A model generated the notes under the pieces. It was not told the DNA's origin, searched no databases, and was given only the letters and a program-made list of their open reading frames with translations. The position numbers and the translations under genes are program-made. Positions 6,151 to 6,303 of a DNA stretch of 6,303 nt are shown here, in pieces. Numbering within the stretch: position 1 is the stretch's first letter; every line of letters begins with the position of its first letter. Source of the stretch: JAHJSA01 sp038204345 (GTDB lineage Bacteria; Actinomycetota; Thermoleophilia; RBG-16-64-13); NCBI GenBank assembly GCA_038204345.1, contig JBBRDB010000159.1, positions 1 to 6,303 on the forward strand, written 5' to 3'.

Positions 6151-6303
6151 TGCGACAGACCCCCGTCGTAGCGTTGCCGAATCAGAACTCGAGAGACCAA
6201 CCGCACGTTGCTGCGCGCCAGCTCCGGGACTTCGTTCACATAGAGGGTGAGGTCGATGAGCGAGATCTGTTCTCTCAGATCGAAGGTGTTCGTGGCCGAC
6301 ATG
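6147..6303 (-). CDS. C-terminal end of an upstream gene, probably a minor pilin-like protein (5' truncated by window)
   Basis: Reading the minus strand from the right edge gives about 51 residues, from MSATNTFDLREQI to VLIRQRYDGGLSQ and a TGA at 6149-6147 that overlaps the ATG of the PilX-like gene by four bases. The segment alternates hydrophobic and polar residues (ISLIDLTLYVNEV), consistent with the final beta-strands of a pilin or pseudopilin, but no specific family can be named. An ATG happens to occur at the window edge (6302-6300). It is more likely internal than a true start, because a free-standing 51-residue protein with this composition would be unusual. The tight overlap indicates the same operon and translational coupling. 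Confidence 0.6.
   Translation of the reverse strand, partial: MSATNTFDLREQISLIDLTLYVNEVPELARSNVRLVSRVLIRQRYDGGLSQ

Overview
High-GC bacterial chromosome carrying two convergent gene blocks. The genes are densely packed and the housekeeping order is tRNA modification, then meso-diaminopimelate synthesis, then dUTPase. Together with the style of the MiaA and Dut motifs, this suggests a bacterium of the Actinomycetota type, perhaps a deep lineage such as Thermoleophilia or a relative. That placement is inferred from remembered family patterns and was not computed.

Plus strand (1-4400): the 3' part of miaB, then miaA, dapF, an LL-diaminopimelate aminotransferase (dapL), a possible 31-codon Cys/Pro-rich micro-ORF, and dut. 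miaB and miaA overlap, miaA and dapF are 32 nt apart, and dapL and dut are bridged by the micro-ORF. I see no convincing promoter or terminator inside this block, so it reads as one operon. MiaA and MiaB act in sequence on A37 of tRNAs (prenylation, then methylthiolation). DapL and DapF act in sequence to make LL-DAP and then meso-DAP for peptidoglycan and lysine. Dut clears dUTP.

Middle (4401-4566): a 166-nt convergent gap between dut and a minus-strand gene. It holds two weak hairpins and the first copy of a 14-bp tandem repeat, but no gene I can support.

Minus strand (6303-4567): the C-terminal end of a gene that enters from beyond the right edge, followed with an ATGA overlap by a 527-residue PilX-like protein. 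That protein has one N-terminal membrane helix and a large, probably beta-helical, exported domain. This looks like the 3' end of a type IV pilus minor-pilin or surface-protein operon.

Most of the window is ordinary core metabolism. The parts worth a second look are the micro-ORF joining dapL and dut by overlapping stop/start codons, a three-copy 15-bp repeat inside miaA, the direct dapF-dapL pairing, and the poorly characterised PilX-like protein.
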